From Teredinibacter franksiae (GTDB lineage Bacteria; Pseudomonadota; Gammaproteobacteria; Pseudomonadales; Cellvibrionaceae), in contig NZ_JACJUV010000001.1 in the NCBI RefSeq assembly GCF_014218805.1, positions 3,422,501 through 3,486,500 of the forward strand: a stretch of DNA of 64,000 nucleotides, written 5' to 3'. A program made the translations under genes and the position numbers. Shown here one piece after another: positions 26,117 to 36,481 of this stretch. Each line of letters starts with the position of its first letter. The first letter of the stretch is position 1. The notes below the pieces were generated by a model. That model saw only the letters and a program-made list of their open reading frames with translations, had not been told where the DNA came from and ran no database searches.

Positions 26117-26842
26117 TTATAGGGTGAAATGTTTACCTAGGTACACTTCTCGTACTTTCTGGTTGTTGAGTACTTCCGCTGCTGCACCTTCGGCAATAAT
26201 GTGGCCCTCAGAAACGATATACGCCTTCTCACAGATATCCAGTGTTTCTCGTACATTATGATCGGTAATGAGTACGCCAATGCCGCGCCCTTTTAGGTGT
26301 TGAACAATTTGCTTAATGTCGCTGACAGAGATGGGGTCTACGCCGGCAAAAGGTTCGTCAAGCAGGATGAACTGTGGTTCTGTGGCTAGGGCTCTGGCGA
26401 TTTCAACGCGCCTGCGTTCACCGCCAGAAAGCGCCATGCCCAGGCTGTCACGAATGTGTTGAATGTGGAATTCGTTAAGTAATTGCTCCATGGCGGCAAT
26501 ACGCTGTTTGCGGTTAAGCTCTGAACGGGTTTCTAGAATAGCCATAATGTTGTCGGCCACTGTCAGCTTGCGGAATACCGAGGCCTCTTGAGGTAGATAG
26601 CCAAGACCTTCTCGAGCGCGCTCGTGCATGGACATTTGGGTGACATCTTTATCGGCTATTGATATTGCACCTCTGTCAGCTTTTACGATGCCTGCAATCA
26701 TGTAAAAGCAGGTGGTTTTTCCGGCGCCGTTCGGGCCCAAAAGGCCGACGATTTGACCATCTTCTACGGTGATGGATACGTCTATAACAACTTTTCGGCC
26801 TTTATAACTTTTCGCCAGATGCTGGGCGCTTAGGGTAGGCAT
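26117..26842 (-). CDS. lptB: LPS export ABC transporter ATPase LptB
   Basis: 241 residues, one ABC ATPase domain. Walker A is GPNGAGKTT, the Q-loop lies in [12 protein letters not shown], the signature is [15 protein letters not shown], Walker B is [12 protein letters not shown] and the switch His is in [11 protein letters not shown]. LptB powers LptFG to extract LPS from the inner membrane and push it onto LptC/LptA. LptFG is not encoded in this window, as is usual. The gene follows lptA by 39 bp. Confidence 0.97.
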   Translation of the reverse strand: MPTLSAQHLAKSYKGRKVVIDVSITVEDGQIVGLLGPNGAGKTTCFYMIAGIVKADRGAISIADKDVTQMSMHERAREGLGYLPQEASVFRKLTVADNIMAILETRSELNRKQRIAAMEQLLNEFHIQHIRDSLGMALSGGERRRVEIARALATEPQFILLDEPFAGVDPISVSDIKQIVQHLKGRGIGVLITDHNVRETLDICEKAYIVSEGHIIAEGAAAEVLNNQKVREVYLGKHFTL

Positions 26843-26881
26843 GGTGCAGTTGGTTGTCCTTTGTTTTGTTTGTTTTGGGCT

Positions 26882-27457
26882 CTATTCTTCAGTTTCGTTT
26901 TCTGACGAGAGCGCTTTAGGCGGGATAATCATTTTTACTCGGCGATCGTCACCGGAGGCGGTGGCTTCTCCGCCAGCTTTAACGACGGCTTTTTTTACGT
27001 CGTATTCAATTCGATTACCGCTGAGGCTGGTGCCTTCTTGCTTGAACGCAGCATTATCAATCAGAAACAGGGTTTCGTCGGTGATGCGGTATTCAAGTCG
27101 GTTAGCCTGCGCGGTAACCGGGTTGTCACCCATATTGGGCACTTGGCTAAGGCGGGCGGGTTTGCCGGTGGCGACAACTTTTGAATAGGTGTCGTTGCTA
27201 CCAAAAATGACAACTTTTTCGGCGGTAATCTTCAGGCTGCCCTGCTCAACGATAACCTTGCCGGCGTAAGTAGTGGTGCCAGACTGGTCGTCGAGCTCTG
27301 CGCTGTCGGCTTGAATGCTCAGGTCTTGAAAACGATCGTCGGGGAGTGCGTGAACAGCCGCCGAGGTGAAAGCAAAACTGACAAGGGCCAAAACGCAAAA
27401 CAGTGCGAGCGCAAAATGACTTAAATGAAAAAATGATTTAGATAGTTGCTGCTTCAC
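26882..27457 (-). CDS. lptA: LPS transport periplasmic protein LptA
   Basis: 191 residues with a Sec signal (hydrophobic core FALALFCVLALVSFAFTSA, cleavage near VHA). The OstA-like beta-jellyroll starts DLSIQADSAELDDQSGTTTY, continues GSLKITAEKVVIFG and includes ANRLEYRITDETLFLIDNA, the standard signature. It forms the periplasmic bridge carrying LPS from LptC to LptD. Its start overlaps the end of lptC by 4 bp (ATGA), implying translational coupling. Confidence 0.94.
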   Translation of the reverse strand: MKQQLSKSFFHLSHFALALFCVLALVSFAFTSAAVHALPDDRFQDLSIQADSAELDDQSGTTTYAGKVIVEQGSLKITAEKVVIFGSNDTYSKVVATGKPARLSQVPNMGDNPVTAQANRLEYRITDETLFLIDNAAFKQEGTSLSGNRIEYDVKKAVVKAGGEATASGDDRRVKMIIPPKALSSENETEE

Positions 27458-28080
27458 TTTACTTGCGCCGGGATTTTATGAATGGCTTTTACGCGGTGGT
27501 GTAAGCGAATTTTTCGATTTTGAAAATCTGCTGTCATACCCACTGCGTCTATGGTGCCGTAAGCGGACAGTATTTTAACAGGCTCTTGGGTGTGCGCGAG
27601 CTTTTCTGTGGGATTAATTACTAAAGACTCGGTTGTTAATTCTGTTGCTAGGGTTCTCGCTTGGCTGCTGCCATCGTTGGCGTCGGCTAACGGTGTTTGC
27701 CAGATGCGAACCGTATCCCAAAGTGTAATTTCTTCCGGGACTCGCTGCAGTCGTCCTTGGTTTGCCTCGATGTGCCAGGGGTTTTGTTGGTCATAGAGGG
27801 TAAAGCTTGGGGCGTGCATCAGCGTGTATTCTTCCACTGGCTTTTGCATTTGTTCAATGCGGAAGTGTTCGAGTATTTCCGCCGTAAATGCATAGTCAAG
27901 CCTCCCCTTATCGTCGTAATGGCTAGTTGATGCGTCTCGGGCGACGGCGTAGGGGAACTGCGAACCGTCGAGGGCCGACGCACGCGGCGGGGTGAGAATT
28001 TCTTCGGAAGAATCCCAAAACATAACGATCGCGGAGATTGCGAGGCATGTGAATAGAATGTACAGGCGGTTTTTGTTCAT
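27454..28080 (-). CDS. lptC: LPS export system protein LptC
   Basis: 208 residues. One N-terminal membrane anchor (residues ~5-22, LYILFTCLAISAIVMFW) is followed by a periplasmic OstA-like domain: YDDKGRLDYAFTAEILEHF, FTLYDQQNPWHIEANQGR and ESLVINPTEKLAHTQEPVKI. It docks LptB2FG and hands LPS to LptA. It overlaps kdsC by 1 bp and lptA by 4 bp, so kdsC-lptC-lptA are tightly coupled. Confidence 0.93.
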   Translation of the reverse strand: MNKNRLYILFTCLAISAIVMFWDSSEEILTPPRASALDGSQFPYAVARDASTSHYDDKGRLDYAFTAEILEHFRIEQMQKPVEEYTLMHAPSFTLYDQQNPWHIEANQGRLQRVPEEITLWDTVRIWQTPLADANDGSSQARTLATELTTESLVINPTEKLAHTQEPVKILSAYGTIDAVGMTADFQNRKIRLHHRVKAIHKIPAQVK

Positions 28081-28619
28081 TAGCGAGTGTAGGCCTGCAG
28101 TGCTGCGTCAAAGGTGCCTTGGGCTTTCATAATGAGATCGCAAGCATCGCGAACGGCACCTTCTCCACCTTTGTTGGTGCTTTGCCAGTGCGCTAGTTCA
28201 ACAACGGCATGGTGTGCGTTGGCAACGGTAAGCGCCAAGCCGACTTTACACATAACGGTCAAATCGGGGTAGTCGTCACCCATAAAGGCTATTTCGTTTA
28301 GTTCGACCGAGTGGCCGTCGAGTAATTCCTGCATGGCGGCGAATTTGTCTTCCCGGCCCTGTATGAGCAATTTTATACCTAGGTCGGCAGCGCGCTTGGC
28401 GACAATAGAGCTGTTGCGACCGGTAATAATGCCCACTTCTACACCGCTGCGGCGAAGCATTTTTATGCCGTGACCATCGAGTGTATGGAAGGCTTTCATT
28501 TCGTAGCCTTCACCGCTGAAGTAGAGTTTACCGTCGGTGAGTACACCGTCTACATCGAGCAGGAGGTACTTAATCGCGCGGGCTTTTTGTTGTATTTCAT
28601 CGAGAGATAAATGCTTCAT
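28080..28619 (-). CDS. kdsC: KDO-8-phosphate phosphatase KdsC
   Basis: 179 residues of the C0-type HAD family without a cap domain. The nucleophile motif is LLLDVDGVLTDG, with motif II IITGRNS and motif III MGDDYPDLTVM. It hydrolyses 3-deoxy-D-manno-octulosonate 8-phosphate to KDO for LPS inner core. Its start overlaps the kdsD stop by 4 bp and its stop overlaps lptC by 1 bp. Confidence 0.95.
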   Translation of the reverse strand: MKHLSLDEIQQKARAIKYLLLDVDGVLTDGKLYFSGEGYEMKAFHTLDGHGIKMLRRSGVEVGIITGRNSSIVAKRAADLGIKLLIQGREDKFAAMQELLDGHSVELNEIAFMGDDYPDLTVMCKVGLALTVANAHHAVVELAHWQSTNKGGEGAVRDACDLIMKAQGTFDAALQAYTR

Positions 28620-29584
28620 AACAGTCCTGCCTGCAGCATGTCGTGCATATGCAGGATGCCGATGGGTTGGTTGTTTTGGGCTACTACCAGCGCGGTAATT
28701 TTATGGGTTTCCATAATGTTAAAAGCCTCTGCGGCCAACGCGTTGGGTTCTACTGTGCGTGGGTTGGCGCTCATGACTTGTTCGATGGTGGAGGCTTTTA
28801 TATCGATATTGTTATCCAGGCAGCGGCGAAGGTCGCCGTCGGTGAATACGCCTAGAAGTTGGTTTTCTGTATTCACAACGGTGGTGATGCCAAACCCCTT
28901 TTTACTCATTTCCGATAGCGCTTCGATCAAACCGGTACCCGCGTATACGCAAGGTAGCTGGTTGTCGCGGTGCATCACATCGCTTACGTGCAGCAGTAAT
29001 TTTTTGCCCAATGCCCCGCCGGGGTGGGAGAAGGCAAAATCCTCGGCGGTAAAGCCGCGCGCTTCGAGTAGGGCCACCGCTAGGGCGTCGCCCATAACCA
29101 GGGTGACGGTGGTGCTCGATGTTGGCGCTAGGTCCAGCGGGCAGGCTTCTGTTTCGATACTGATATCGAGGGTGACATCGGCGGCATCGGCAAGCTGGCT
29201 CGAGTGACTACCGGTCATCGCTACCAGCGGAATGCCCATGCGTTTGATGAGTGGCAGTAGCGTAATGAGCTCTGGTGAAGAGCCTGAGCTGGATATGGCG
29301 ATAAACACATCGTCGCGGGTAATCATGCCTAAGTCACCATGACTAGCTTCACCAGGGTGCACAAACAGGGCAGGGGTTCCTGTGCTGGCCAGCGTTGCTG
29401 CGATTTTTCGGGCGATATGGCCCGATTTACCCATGCCAGAGACAACAACTCGGCCGCTAACGTTGAGTAAAAGTTTACAGCACTCGGTGAAACTTTGGCC
29501 GATCCGACCTTTTAAAAGGGCAACGGCATCTTGCTCCATTTGGATGGTGCGACGTGCCGATTGAACGAAATCGAAATCAGTCAT
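28616..29584 (-). CDS. kdsD: Arabinose-5-phosphate isomerase KdsD
   Basis: 322 residues from the ATG at 29584 (MTDFDFVQSARRTI). An upstream ATG at 29656 would add 24 residues unlike the family, so it is rejected. It has an SIS domain (VVVSGMGKSGHIARKIAATL, PGEASHGDLGMI and AISSSGSSPELI) and two C-terminal CBS domains (with VFTDGDLRRCL and NIMETHKITALVV). It makes D-arabinose 5-phosphate from ribulose 5-phosphate, the first step to KDO. Followed by kdsC with ATGA overlap. Confidence 0.95.
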   Translation of the reverse strand: MTDFDFVQSARRTIQMEQDAVALLKGRIGQSFTECCKLLLNVSGRVVVSGMGKSGHIARKIAATLASTGTPALFVHPGEASHGDLGMITRDDVFIAISSSGSSPELITLLPLIKRMGIPLVAMTGSHSSQLADAADVTLDISIETEACPLDLAPTSSTTVTLVMGDALAVALLEARGFTAEDFAFSHPGGALGKKLLLHVSDVMHRDNQLPCVYAGTGLIEALSEMSKKGFGITTVVNTENQLLGVFTDGDLRRCLDNNIDIKASTIEQVMSANPRTVEPNALAAEAFNIMETHKITALVVAQNNQPIGILHMHDMLQAGLL

Positions 29585-29610
29585 GGTGGAAGTCGGTGTC
29601 CTCGTGATCT

Positions 29611-30603
29611 CTAAGGGGTGGTAAAGAGTAGAGCGTAGTATGCGACATAGCTGCACAACAGAATAATACCGGTAACGGCGCCCAGCTTTGCATTGCCGGT
29701 TGTTCTATTGAGCCACAGTGTTTTCGCGACTAGCAGTGCCAATAATACCGTAAGGCCTAGCATTGCGAGGTAATCACGGCTGAACACTTGAGGCTCCATG
29801 GCGGTGGTCGCGATAATACCGGGTACTGACATTACGGCCATGAGGTTAAACATATTGGAGCCAACGATATTGCCCAAGGCAATGTCGTGATGGCCGCGCA
29901 CTGCGCTCATCATGGATGCGGCAAGCTCCGGAAGGCTGGTGCCAACGGCGACAACGGTGAGGCCGATGATTAATGGGCTTACGCCGGCCATCTCGGCGGC
30001 AGACTTTGAACCCCAGACTAAAAGCTCTGATGAAACCATTAGCAGTGATAGGCCAATAACAAACCATAGAATGGCGCGGCTACGCGGCATCTCTTGAATT
30101 TCCTCTTCTTCAGCGATTTCTGTTACCGAAAGTTCACGCTGTTTAACCTTAACAAGGTATAGAATGGCGGGCACTAGGCAGCCCGCTAGGATAAGACCTT
30201 CCGTGAAGGTGAGTGTGGCGTCGAGCAGGAAGTAGCCAGAAACAAGCGTAACACCTAAAAGGACGGGTATTTCGTGCCGCAAAATGTGATTTTGCACCGG
30301 AATAGCGGCCACCAGTGTTGTAACGCCGAGCACAAGACCTATATTGGCGATGTTAGAACCGATGGCGTTGCCAACGCCTAAGGCACCGGTGCCTTTAAGG
30401 GAAGCGCTGATCGCTACCATAATCTCTGGAGCCGAGGTCCCAAAAGATACGATGGTGAGGCCAATAATTAAAGGGGCGACACCAAAGGATTTTGCCAGTG
30501 AGGCTGCACCCGCCACGAAGCGGTCCGCACTCCATACTAGGCCAGCTAGCCCAATCAGAATTGCGGCAATAACCAATACGAGCGGGTGGAGGGAGTCCAG
30601 CAT
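29611..30603 (-). CDS. Calcium/sodium antiporter, YrbG-like (CaCA family)
   Basis: 330 residues from ATG 30603 (MLDSLHPLVLVIAAILIG); the frame extends upstream to 30723, but the extra 40 residues are not hydrophobic or family-like. Two inverted repeats of five helices each carry the alpha motifs: GLTIVSFGTSAPEIMVAI with GNAIGSNIANIGLVLG, and GLTVVAVGTSLPELAASM with GNIVGSNMFNLMAVM. Expected to exchange Na+ for Ca2+ across the inner membrane. It is the first gene of the kdsD-kdsC-lpt series (26 bp before kdsD), as in E. coli, and is divergent from mlaC. Confidence 0.93.
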   Translation of the reverse strand: MLDSLHPLVLVIAAILIGLAGLVWSADRFVAGAASLAKSFGVAPLIIGLTIVSFGTSAPEIMVAISASLKGTGALGVGNAIGSNIANIGLVLGVTTLVAAIPVQNHILRHEIPVLLGVTLVSGYFLLDATLTFTEGLILAGCLVPAILYLVKVKQRELSVTEIAEEEEIQEMPRSRAILWFVIGLSLLMVSSELLVWGSKSAAEMAGVSPLIIGLTVVAVGTSLPELAASMMSAVRGHHDIALGNIVGSNMFNLMAVMSVPGIIATTAMEPQVFSRDYLAMLGLTVLLALLVAKTLWLNRTTGNAKLGAVTGIILLCSYVAYYALLFTTP

Positions 30604-30893
30604 GAGGCAATATCTCGGTTTATAACAGCATATGGCGGCATGGGGCTCGCCAAGTAAAAGGATTTTACAGGTTTTGCCTACAGTGGGCTTGAGGCTTAGG
30701 AGCCGTATTAATAGAGGTTCCAAAGATCGGCCGCAATCTTATAGTGAACTTCTGAACAAGTCCAAACCGTATGGGTCTATAGTTTTGATGCTATATGAAC
30801 ACGTTGCGCTTTTCACTCAGCGGCCGTTCATCTAGCCGGTATTAGAATTGCGTTAATTATTATTCGTTACGTTGTCAATTAAGGAGATGAGTT
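30604..30893. promoter_or_regulatory. Divergent intergenic region between yrbG-like and mlaC genes
   Basis: About 290 bp separate the two divergent starts and should contain promoters for both the kds/lpt series and the mlaC-ibaG-murA series. No convincing -35/-10 pair with good spacing could be fixed by eye. No trace of mlaF, mlaE or mlaD was found in any frame. A clear AAGGAG ribosome site lies at 30881-30886 before the GTG of mlaC. Confidence 0.45.
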
Positions 30894-31529
30894 GTGAGTT
30901 TGCGTTCTGTTTGCTCCCCACTGGGTGCATGGGTTTTTTGCGCTGGTTTTTTGTTTGCTGTTGGGTCATTCGCGGCTGACGTTGAGCCCGAGACGTCTGC
31001 ACCAGGCGAAGTTGTTGAATCACTTACCGCGCAATTGCTGGATTTGGCTCGCAAGGGTCAGCAACAGTTGAAGGATGACCCCGAAAGCTTTTATGCCGAC
31101 ATTGAAACAGTGTTGGAACCCATGGTGAGTTTCGAGTTTATTGCTAAAAACGTTATGGGGGAGGTCTACTGGGGCCAGGCGACAACGCCGCAGCGTGAGG
31201 CATTTCTTATCGTGTTTAAGCGCAGCTTGGTTGAAACCTACGTAAAAGGTATGTCGCAAAACCTCGATTATGATCTTAAGTTAGTCGATGATGAAAGTAA
31301 GGTTTTGAAAACTAAAGCGAGTATTGTGCAAAAAATTGTTGGCCCAGACAGCTCCAATTTGGTGGTGTATACCTTGGGGCAAGGCAAGTCGGGCAATTGG
31401 AAGGTGCTCAATGTGGTGCTCGATGGGGTAAATTTGGGTAAAACATTTCGCAGTCAATTCGCCCAAGGTGTTAAGGAAAACAAGGGTGATATCGACGCGA
31501 CAATCGCCGGTTGGTCGGGTAAGAGCTAA
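30894..31529 (+). CDS. mlaC: Phospholipid-binding protein MlaC (Ttg2D)
   Basis: 211 residues starting at GTG 30894 with AAGGAG about 8 bp upstream. Residues 1-27 form a Sec signal. The mature part is the Tol-Tol-Ttg2 family: YADIETVLEPMVSFEFIAKN, VMGEVYWGQATTPQREAFLI, LVETYVKGM and NWKVLNVVLDGVNLGKTFRS. MlaC carries phospholipids through the periplasm between the MlaA complex and the MlaFEDB transporter. In relatives it sits in mlaFEDCB; here mlaF, mlaE, mlaD upstream and mlaB downstream are absent, so its partners must lie elsewhere. Confidence 0.93.
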   Translation: MSLRSVCSPLGAWVFCAGFLFAVGSFAADVEPETSAPGEVVESLTAQLLDLARKGQQQLKDDPESFYADIETVLEPMVSFEFIAKNVMGEVYWGQATTPQREAFLIVFKRSLVETYVKGMSQNLDYDLKLVDDESKVLKTKASIVQKIVGPDSSNLVVYTLGQGKSGNWKVLNVVLDGVNLGKTFRSQFAQGVKENKGDIDATIAGWSGKS

Positions 31530-31540
31530 TCAGTCGGTTA

Positions 31541-31568
31541 AAGCGGGTGCCTTATACCTGCTTTTTTA
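31541..31568 (+). terminator. Probable intrinsic terminator after mlaC
   Basis: agcgggt (31542-31548) pairs with acctgct (31556-31562), with one G-T pair, around a 7-base loop, followed at once by tttttta. This would end or attenuate mlaC transcripts before ibaG-murA. Confidence 0.55.
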
Positions 31569-31642
31569 TTAAAATGGCGGCCTTTTCGTGCTCGCTACCT
31601 GTAAGTTAGCGAGTACTCACTACAACCGAAAGGCCTCATTTC

Positions 31643-31894
31643 ATGCAGCCAGAAGAACTAAAAGCCATTCTCGAATCCTCTATTGACGGTGCTAGCGTCG
31701 AGCAAATTTCCAGCGATGGCCGTCACGTAAGTGTCATTATTGTTAGCCCGGCCTTTGAAAACCTCAATCGAGTAAAGCGTCACCAGCTGGTTTATTCCGT
31801 ACCTGCGCTGGAATCGGCAATCGCCAGTGACCGCTTGCACGCACTGCAAATGAAAACCTATTCACCTGCCGAATGGGCAGAGCAGAACGCTTAA
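31643..31894 (+). CDS. ibaG: BolA family protein IbaG
   Basis: 83 residues. The BolA fold is recognised from the N-terminal helix LKAILESSIDGA, the central DGRHVSVIIVSPAFENLNRV and KRHQLVYSVPA (the BolA helix-turn-helix-like part), ending HALQMKTYSPAEWAEQ. IbaG/YrbA binds monothiol glutaredoxins and iron-sulfur clusters and is linked to acid stress. The position before murA is conserved in gammaproteobacteria. The stop is 20 bp before the murA ATG. Confidence 0.93.
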   Translation: MQPEELKAILESSIDGASVEQISSDGRHVSVIIVSPAFENLNRVKRHQLVYSVPALESAIASDRLHALQMKTYSPAEWAEQNA

Positions 31895-31902
31895 GCCGGT
31901 AG

Positions 31903-33177
<1,275 letters not shown>

Positions 33178-33201
33178 GTCCTGTAAAGCATAGGAAGAAA
33201 T

Positions 33202-33843
33202 ATGTCTCAATTAACAATTGCGTTAACAAAAGGTCGAATTCTGGAAGAAACCCTGCCGCTTTTTGCGGCGGCAGGTATTGAGCCGCTCGAGGATATTAGT
33301 AAAAGCCGAAAGCTGACTTTTGAAACAACCTCGCAAAATGTGCGATTGCTTATTTTACGCGGAATCGATGTACCTACCTACGTGGAGTTCGGTGCGGCTG
33401 ATGTTGGCGTCTCGGGCAAGGACACGCTTATTGAACACAATAGTAAAAGTTATTATGAGCCATTAGATTTACACATTGCCAAATGTAAATTAATGACCGC
33501 GGGAATTAAAGGGCAAAGCTTAAAGTCGGGCCGAATTCGGGTGGCAACCAAGTACGTTAATGTAGCCAAACGCTATTATGCGGAGCAGGGCCGTCAGGCC
33601 GATATTATTAAACTCTATGGGGCGATGGAGCTGGCACCGATAATGAATTTGTGTGATGAAATTGTCGATATCGTTGATACCGGCAATACACTGCGTGCAA
33701 ATGGTTTGGAGGCTCGTGACGATATCTGCGATATCAGTTCTCGCCTGATTGTGAATAAAGCTTCGATGAAAATGAAGCACAAACAAATTGAAGCGTTGAT
33801 CGATGCGGTCAGCGCTGCTGTTAATGAACGGTTAGCCGCTTAA
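33202..33843 (+). CDS. hisG: ATP phosphoribosyltransferase, short form
   Basis: 213 residues: the short HisG form lacking the C-terminal regulatory ACT-like domain, so activity should need HisZ, which is not in this window. Motifs: [15 protein letters not shown] at the start, the [20 protein letters not shown] core, and the PRPP-binding [17 protein letters not shown]. It catalyses the first step of histidine synthesis. AGGAAG precedes the ATG. Next to hisD (14 bp), a conserved pair downstream of murA. Confidence 0.97.
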   Translation: MSQLTIALTKGRILEETLPLFAAAGIEPLEDISKSRKLTFETTSQNVRLLILRGIDVPTYVEFGAADVGVSGKDTLIEHNSKSYYEPLDLHIAKCKLMTAGIKGQSLKSGRIRVATKYVNVAKRYYAEQGRQADIIKLYGAMELAPIMNLCDEIVDIVDTGNTLRANGLEARDDICDISSRLIVNKASMKMKHKQIEALIDAVSAAVNERLAA

Positions 33844-33857
33844 TTCGGAATGGGATC

Positions 33858-35156
33858 ATGTTGATAAACCGATTAAATTCCAGCGATGCAGGGTTTGGTG
33901 AAACGCTGCGCAAGTTGTTGCACTGGGAAGATTCCCTTAATAGCGATGTGAACACTGTTGTTAGTGATGTGCTGGCGCGTATTCGCCGTGATGGTGATGC
34001 CGCTCTGGTTGAATTTACCAACAAATTTGACCATCGCAATGTTAAGTCTGCTTCAGAACTTATTGTTGAAAGCCCACGACTGAAAAGTGCGCTCGCGCGT
34101 ATTCCAAAAGCTCAGGCCAATGCCTTGTGGCAGGCAGCTGAACGTATTGAAAAATATCATTTACACCAGAAGCAGGATTCCTGGACCTATACCGAAGCCG
34201 ACGGCACTGTATTAGGACAGAAAGTCACACCCTTAGACCGTGTTGGTTTGTACGCGCCGGGTGGAAAAGCGGCTTACCCTTCTTCAATATTAATGGCCTC
34301 CATCCCTGCGAAGGTGGCTGGCGTACCCGAAGTGGTGCTGGTTACGCCAACGCCCAACGGCGTGTGTAACGATATTGTGTTGGCTGCTGCGGCTGTTGCG
34401 GGGGTGTCTCGTGTGGCAACCATTGGTGGTGCCCAAGCCGTTGGTGCGCTGGCCTATGGTACTGCTACCATTCCCAAAGTGGATAAAATTGTCGGCCCCG
34501 GCAATATCTATGTCGCTACCGCTAAACGCCAGGTATTTGGTGTTGTGGATATTGATATGATTGCGGGCCCTTCGGAAATTCTTATTATCTGCGATGGAAA
34601 AACCGACCCGGATTGGGTAGCGATGGATTTATTCTCGCAGGCCGAGCACGACGAAAATGCCCAGGCGATTCTTATTAGCCCCAATGCGAATTACCTCGAT
34701 CTTGTTTATCAAAGCATTGAGAAATTATTGCCTACACTTGAGCGTGCTGAAATGGCGGGTATCTCGCTGAAAACACGCGGTGCGTTAATTGCAGTAAAAG
34801 ATATGAAAGACGCCATAGATCTTGCCAATTATATTGCGCCAGAACACCTGGAGCTTTCTGTAGAAAATCCAGGTGAATTGGTTGGCGGTATTCGCCATGC
34901 CGGGGCCATATTTATGGGGCGGCACACCTCGGAATCTTTGGGTGACTATTGCGCGGGGCCGAATCACGTTCTGCCTACTTCTGGAACCGCACGTTTTTCT
35001 TCGCCGCTGGGGGTTTATGACTATGTTAAGCGATCCTCCATCATTCATTGTTCGCCAGCAGGGGCTTCAGAATTGGGCAAGTTGGCCTCTGTTCTGGCTC
35101 GCGGCGAGTCGTTAGAGGCGCATGCGCGCTCGGCGGAATACCGCATAAAAAAGTAA
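33858..35156 (+). CDS. hisD: Histidinol dehydrogenase
   Basis: 432 residues, normal length. Blocks: [87 protein letters not shown] (zinc ligands) and [31 protein letters not shown] in [18 protein letters not shown]. It makes two NAD+-dependent oxidations of histidinol to histidine. In many relatives hisC follows; here dsbB follows after 21 bp. Confidence 0.97.
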   Translation: MLINRLNSSDAGFGETLRKLLHWEDSLNSDVNTVVSDVLARIRRDGDAALVEFTNKFDHRNVKSASELIVESPRLKSALARIPKAQANALWQAAERIEKYHLHQKQDSWTYTEADGTVLGQKVTPLDRVGLYAPGGKAAYPSSILMASIPAKVAGVPEVVLVTPTPNGVCNDIVLAAAAVAGVSRVATIGGAQAVGALAYGTATIPKVDKIVGPGNIYVATAKRQVFGVVDIDMIAGPSEILIICDGKTDPDWVAMDLFSQAEHDENAQAILISPNANYLDLVYQSIEKLLPTLERAEMAGISLKTRGALIAVKDMKDAIDLANYIAPEHLELSVENPGELVGGIRHAGAIFMGRHTSESLGDYCAGPNHVLPTSGTARFSSPLGVYDYVKRSSIIHCSPAGASELGKLASVLARGESLEAHARSAEYRIKK

Positions 35157-35177
35157 ATTCGAGGATAATGCATAGCC

Positions 35178-35696
35178 GTGGAAAAACTGGCTGATTTTTT
35201 TTCAACTCTGGGCGAAAAATGGCAAAGCTGGGCTGCCATTATATTCATTTGTATAGGGCTTGAAGCGGGAGCTGTTTTTTTTCAAGAAGTGCTCATGTAC
35301 TACCCTTGTGAGTTGTGTATTTATACCCGCGTATGGATGAGTGCCATGGTGCTTGTGGCGCTGCTGGCATTGGCTTTTAGGAAAAAGCTCTGGCCTATGC
35401 GCTTTTTTGTTGCGGTTGAGCTGTGCTTGGCCGTTGGCCTAGCCGCTGTCGTGTGGGAGTTGCTGGCGATTGAGTATGGTTTAAATACCAATGGCGCTTG
35501 TAATTTAGTGGCAAACTTTCCATCCTGGGCGCGGTTGGATGAATGGCTGCCTACGCTGTTCTTGGTACAGGATTCCTGTGGGAAAACACCTTTAGTGTTG
35601 GGGCCGCTATCGATGGCCGATGGTTTAGCGGGAATTTCGGTTGGGTTTATCGCGGTATTGTCGCTGACATTGAGTTACAGCTTCAAGCGTAAGTGA
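35178..35696 (+). CDS. dsbB: Disulfide bond formation protein B-like membrane protein
   Basis: 172 residues starting at GTG 35178. Four membrane helices. The first periplasmic loop has YYPCELCIYTR with the redox pair Cys44-Cys47, and the second loop has Cys108 (NTNGACNL) and Cys134 (VQDSCGK): the four cysteines expected for DsbB, which reoxidises DsbA and passes electrons to quinones. The second loop is a little longer than usual. It is encoded in a row with hisD and the alkylation-repair gene, its stop overlapping the next ATG by 1 bp. Confidence 0.9.
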   Translation: MEKLADFFSTLGEKWQSWAAIIFICIGLEAGAVFFQEVLMYYPCELCIYTRVWMSAMVLVALLALAFRKKLWPMRFFVAVELCLAVGLAAVVWELLAIEYGLNTNGACNLVANFPSWARLDEWLPTLFLVQDSCGKTPLVLGPLSMADGLAGISVGFIAVLSLTLSYSFKRK

Positions 35697-36400
35697 TGAA
35701 AGCTCAGGCTATTCAAAAGTGGCTGCGGTCTTTGGCTAGCCCCGACATTGCTGAACACTCTCTGCGATATTTTAAAACCGGCAAAGGTGAATATGGTGAG
35801 GGCGATATGTTCCTCGGGATTCGTATGCCGGTACTGCGCGGGCAGTTAAAGACTTTTGGCGATACCCCTCTTCTCGAAATAGAAAACCTTCTGCACTCTA
35901 AATTCCACGAAGAGCGTCTATTCGCGCTCTTGCTACTGGTTTTGCAAATGGCGCGTGTGGCGGAAGCTGAGCAAAAACGAATTTTTGATTTGTACTTGGC
36001 CAACACTCAATGGATCAACAATTGGGATCTGGTGGACTGCTCAGCACCTCAGGTGGTGGGCGCCTATCTCGACAATAAAAGTCGCAAATGCTTGTATTCA
36101 CTCGTAGCATCGGAAAGCTTATGGGAGCGTAGAATTGCAGTGTTGGCGTGTTTTCATTTTATCCGCAATACCGATTTCGACGATTTTCTCAATTTTGCTG
36201 AAACCTTATTGAAGGACAAAGAAGACTTGATACACAAGGCCGTTGGCTGGATGTTGCGTGAAGTGGGCAAGCGAGACCCATCTGTGGAACTGACGTTTCT
36301 TGATAAGCATTACCGCACTATGCCGCGTACTATGCTGCGCTACGCCATCGAAAAATTTCCCGAACAATTGCGAAAAGCCTTTCTGAACGGCGAGCGTTGA
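35696..36400 (+). CDS. DNA alkylation repair protein, AlkD-like
   Basis: 234 residues from ATG 35696, which overlaps the dsbB TGA; a GTG one codon upstream is the alternative. It is an all-helical HEAT-like protein of the AlkD family: LGIRMPVLRGQLKTFG, KFHEERLFALLLLVLQMA, then INNWDLVDCSAPQVVGAYL (Trp and Asp at the positions of the AlkD active cleft), LWERRIAVLACFHFIR and HKAVGWMLREVGKRDP. AlkD removes positively charged N3- and N7-alkylpurines without base flipping. Likely cotranscribed with dsbB. Cytosolic. Confidence 0.9.
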   Translation: MKAQAIQKWLRSLASPDIAEHSLRYFKTGKGEYGEGDMFLGIRMPVLRGQLKTFGDTPLLEIENLLHSKFHEERLFALLLLVLQMARVAEAEQKRIFDLYLANTQWINNWDLVDCSAPQVVGAYLDNKSRKCLYSLVASESLWERRIAVLACFHFIRNTDFDDFLNFAETLLKDKEDLIHKAVGWMLREVGKRDPSVELTFLDKHYRTMPRTMLRYAIEKFPEQLRKAFLNGER

Positions 36401-36481
36401 GGTTCTTTTCTAGGGGGGAGCCTACACAATACCGTTGCAGGTTGGATGGGGCTTGGCAAAACCCTATAAGAGCTGTCGTGA

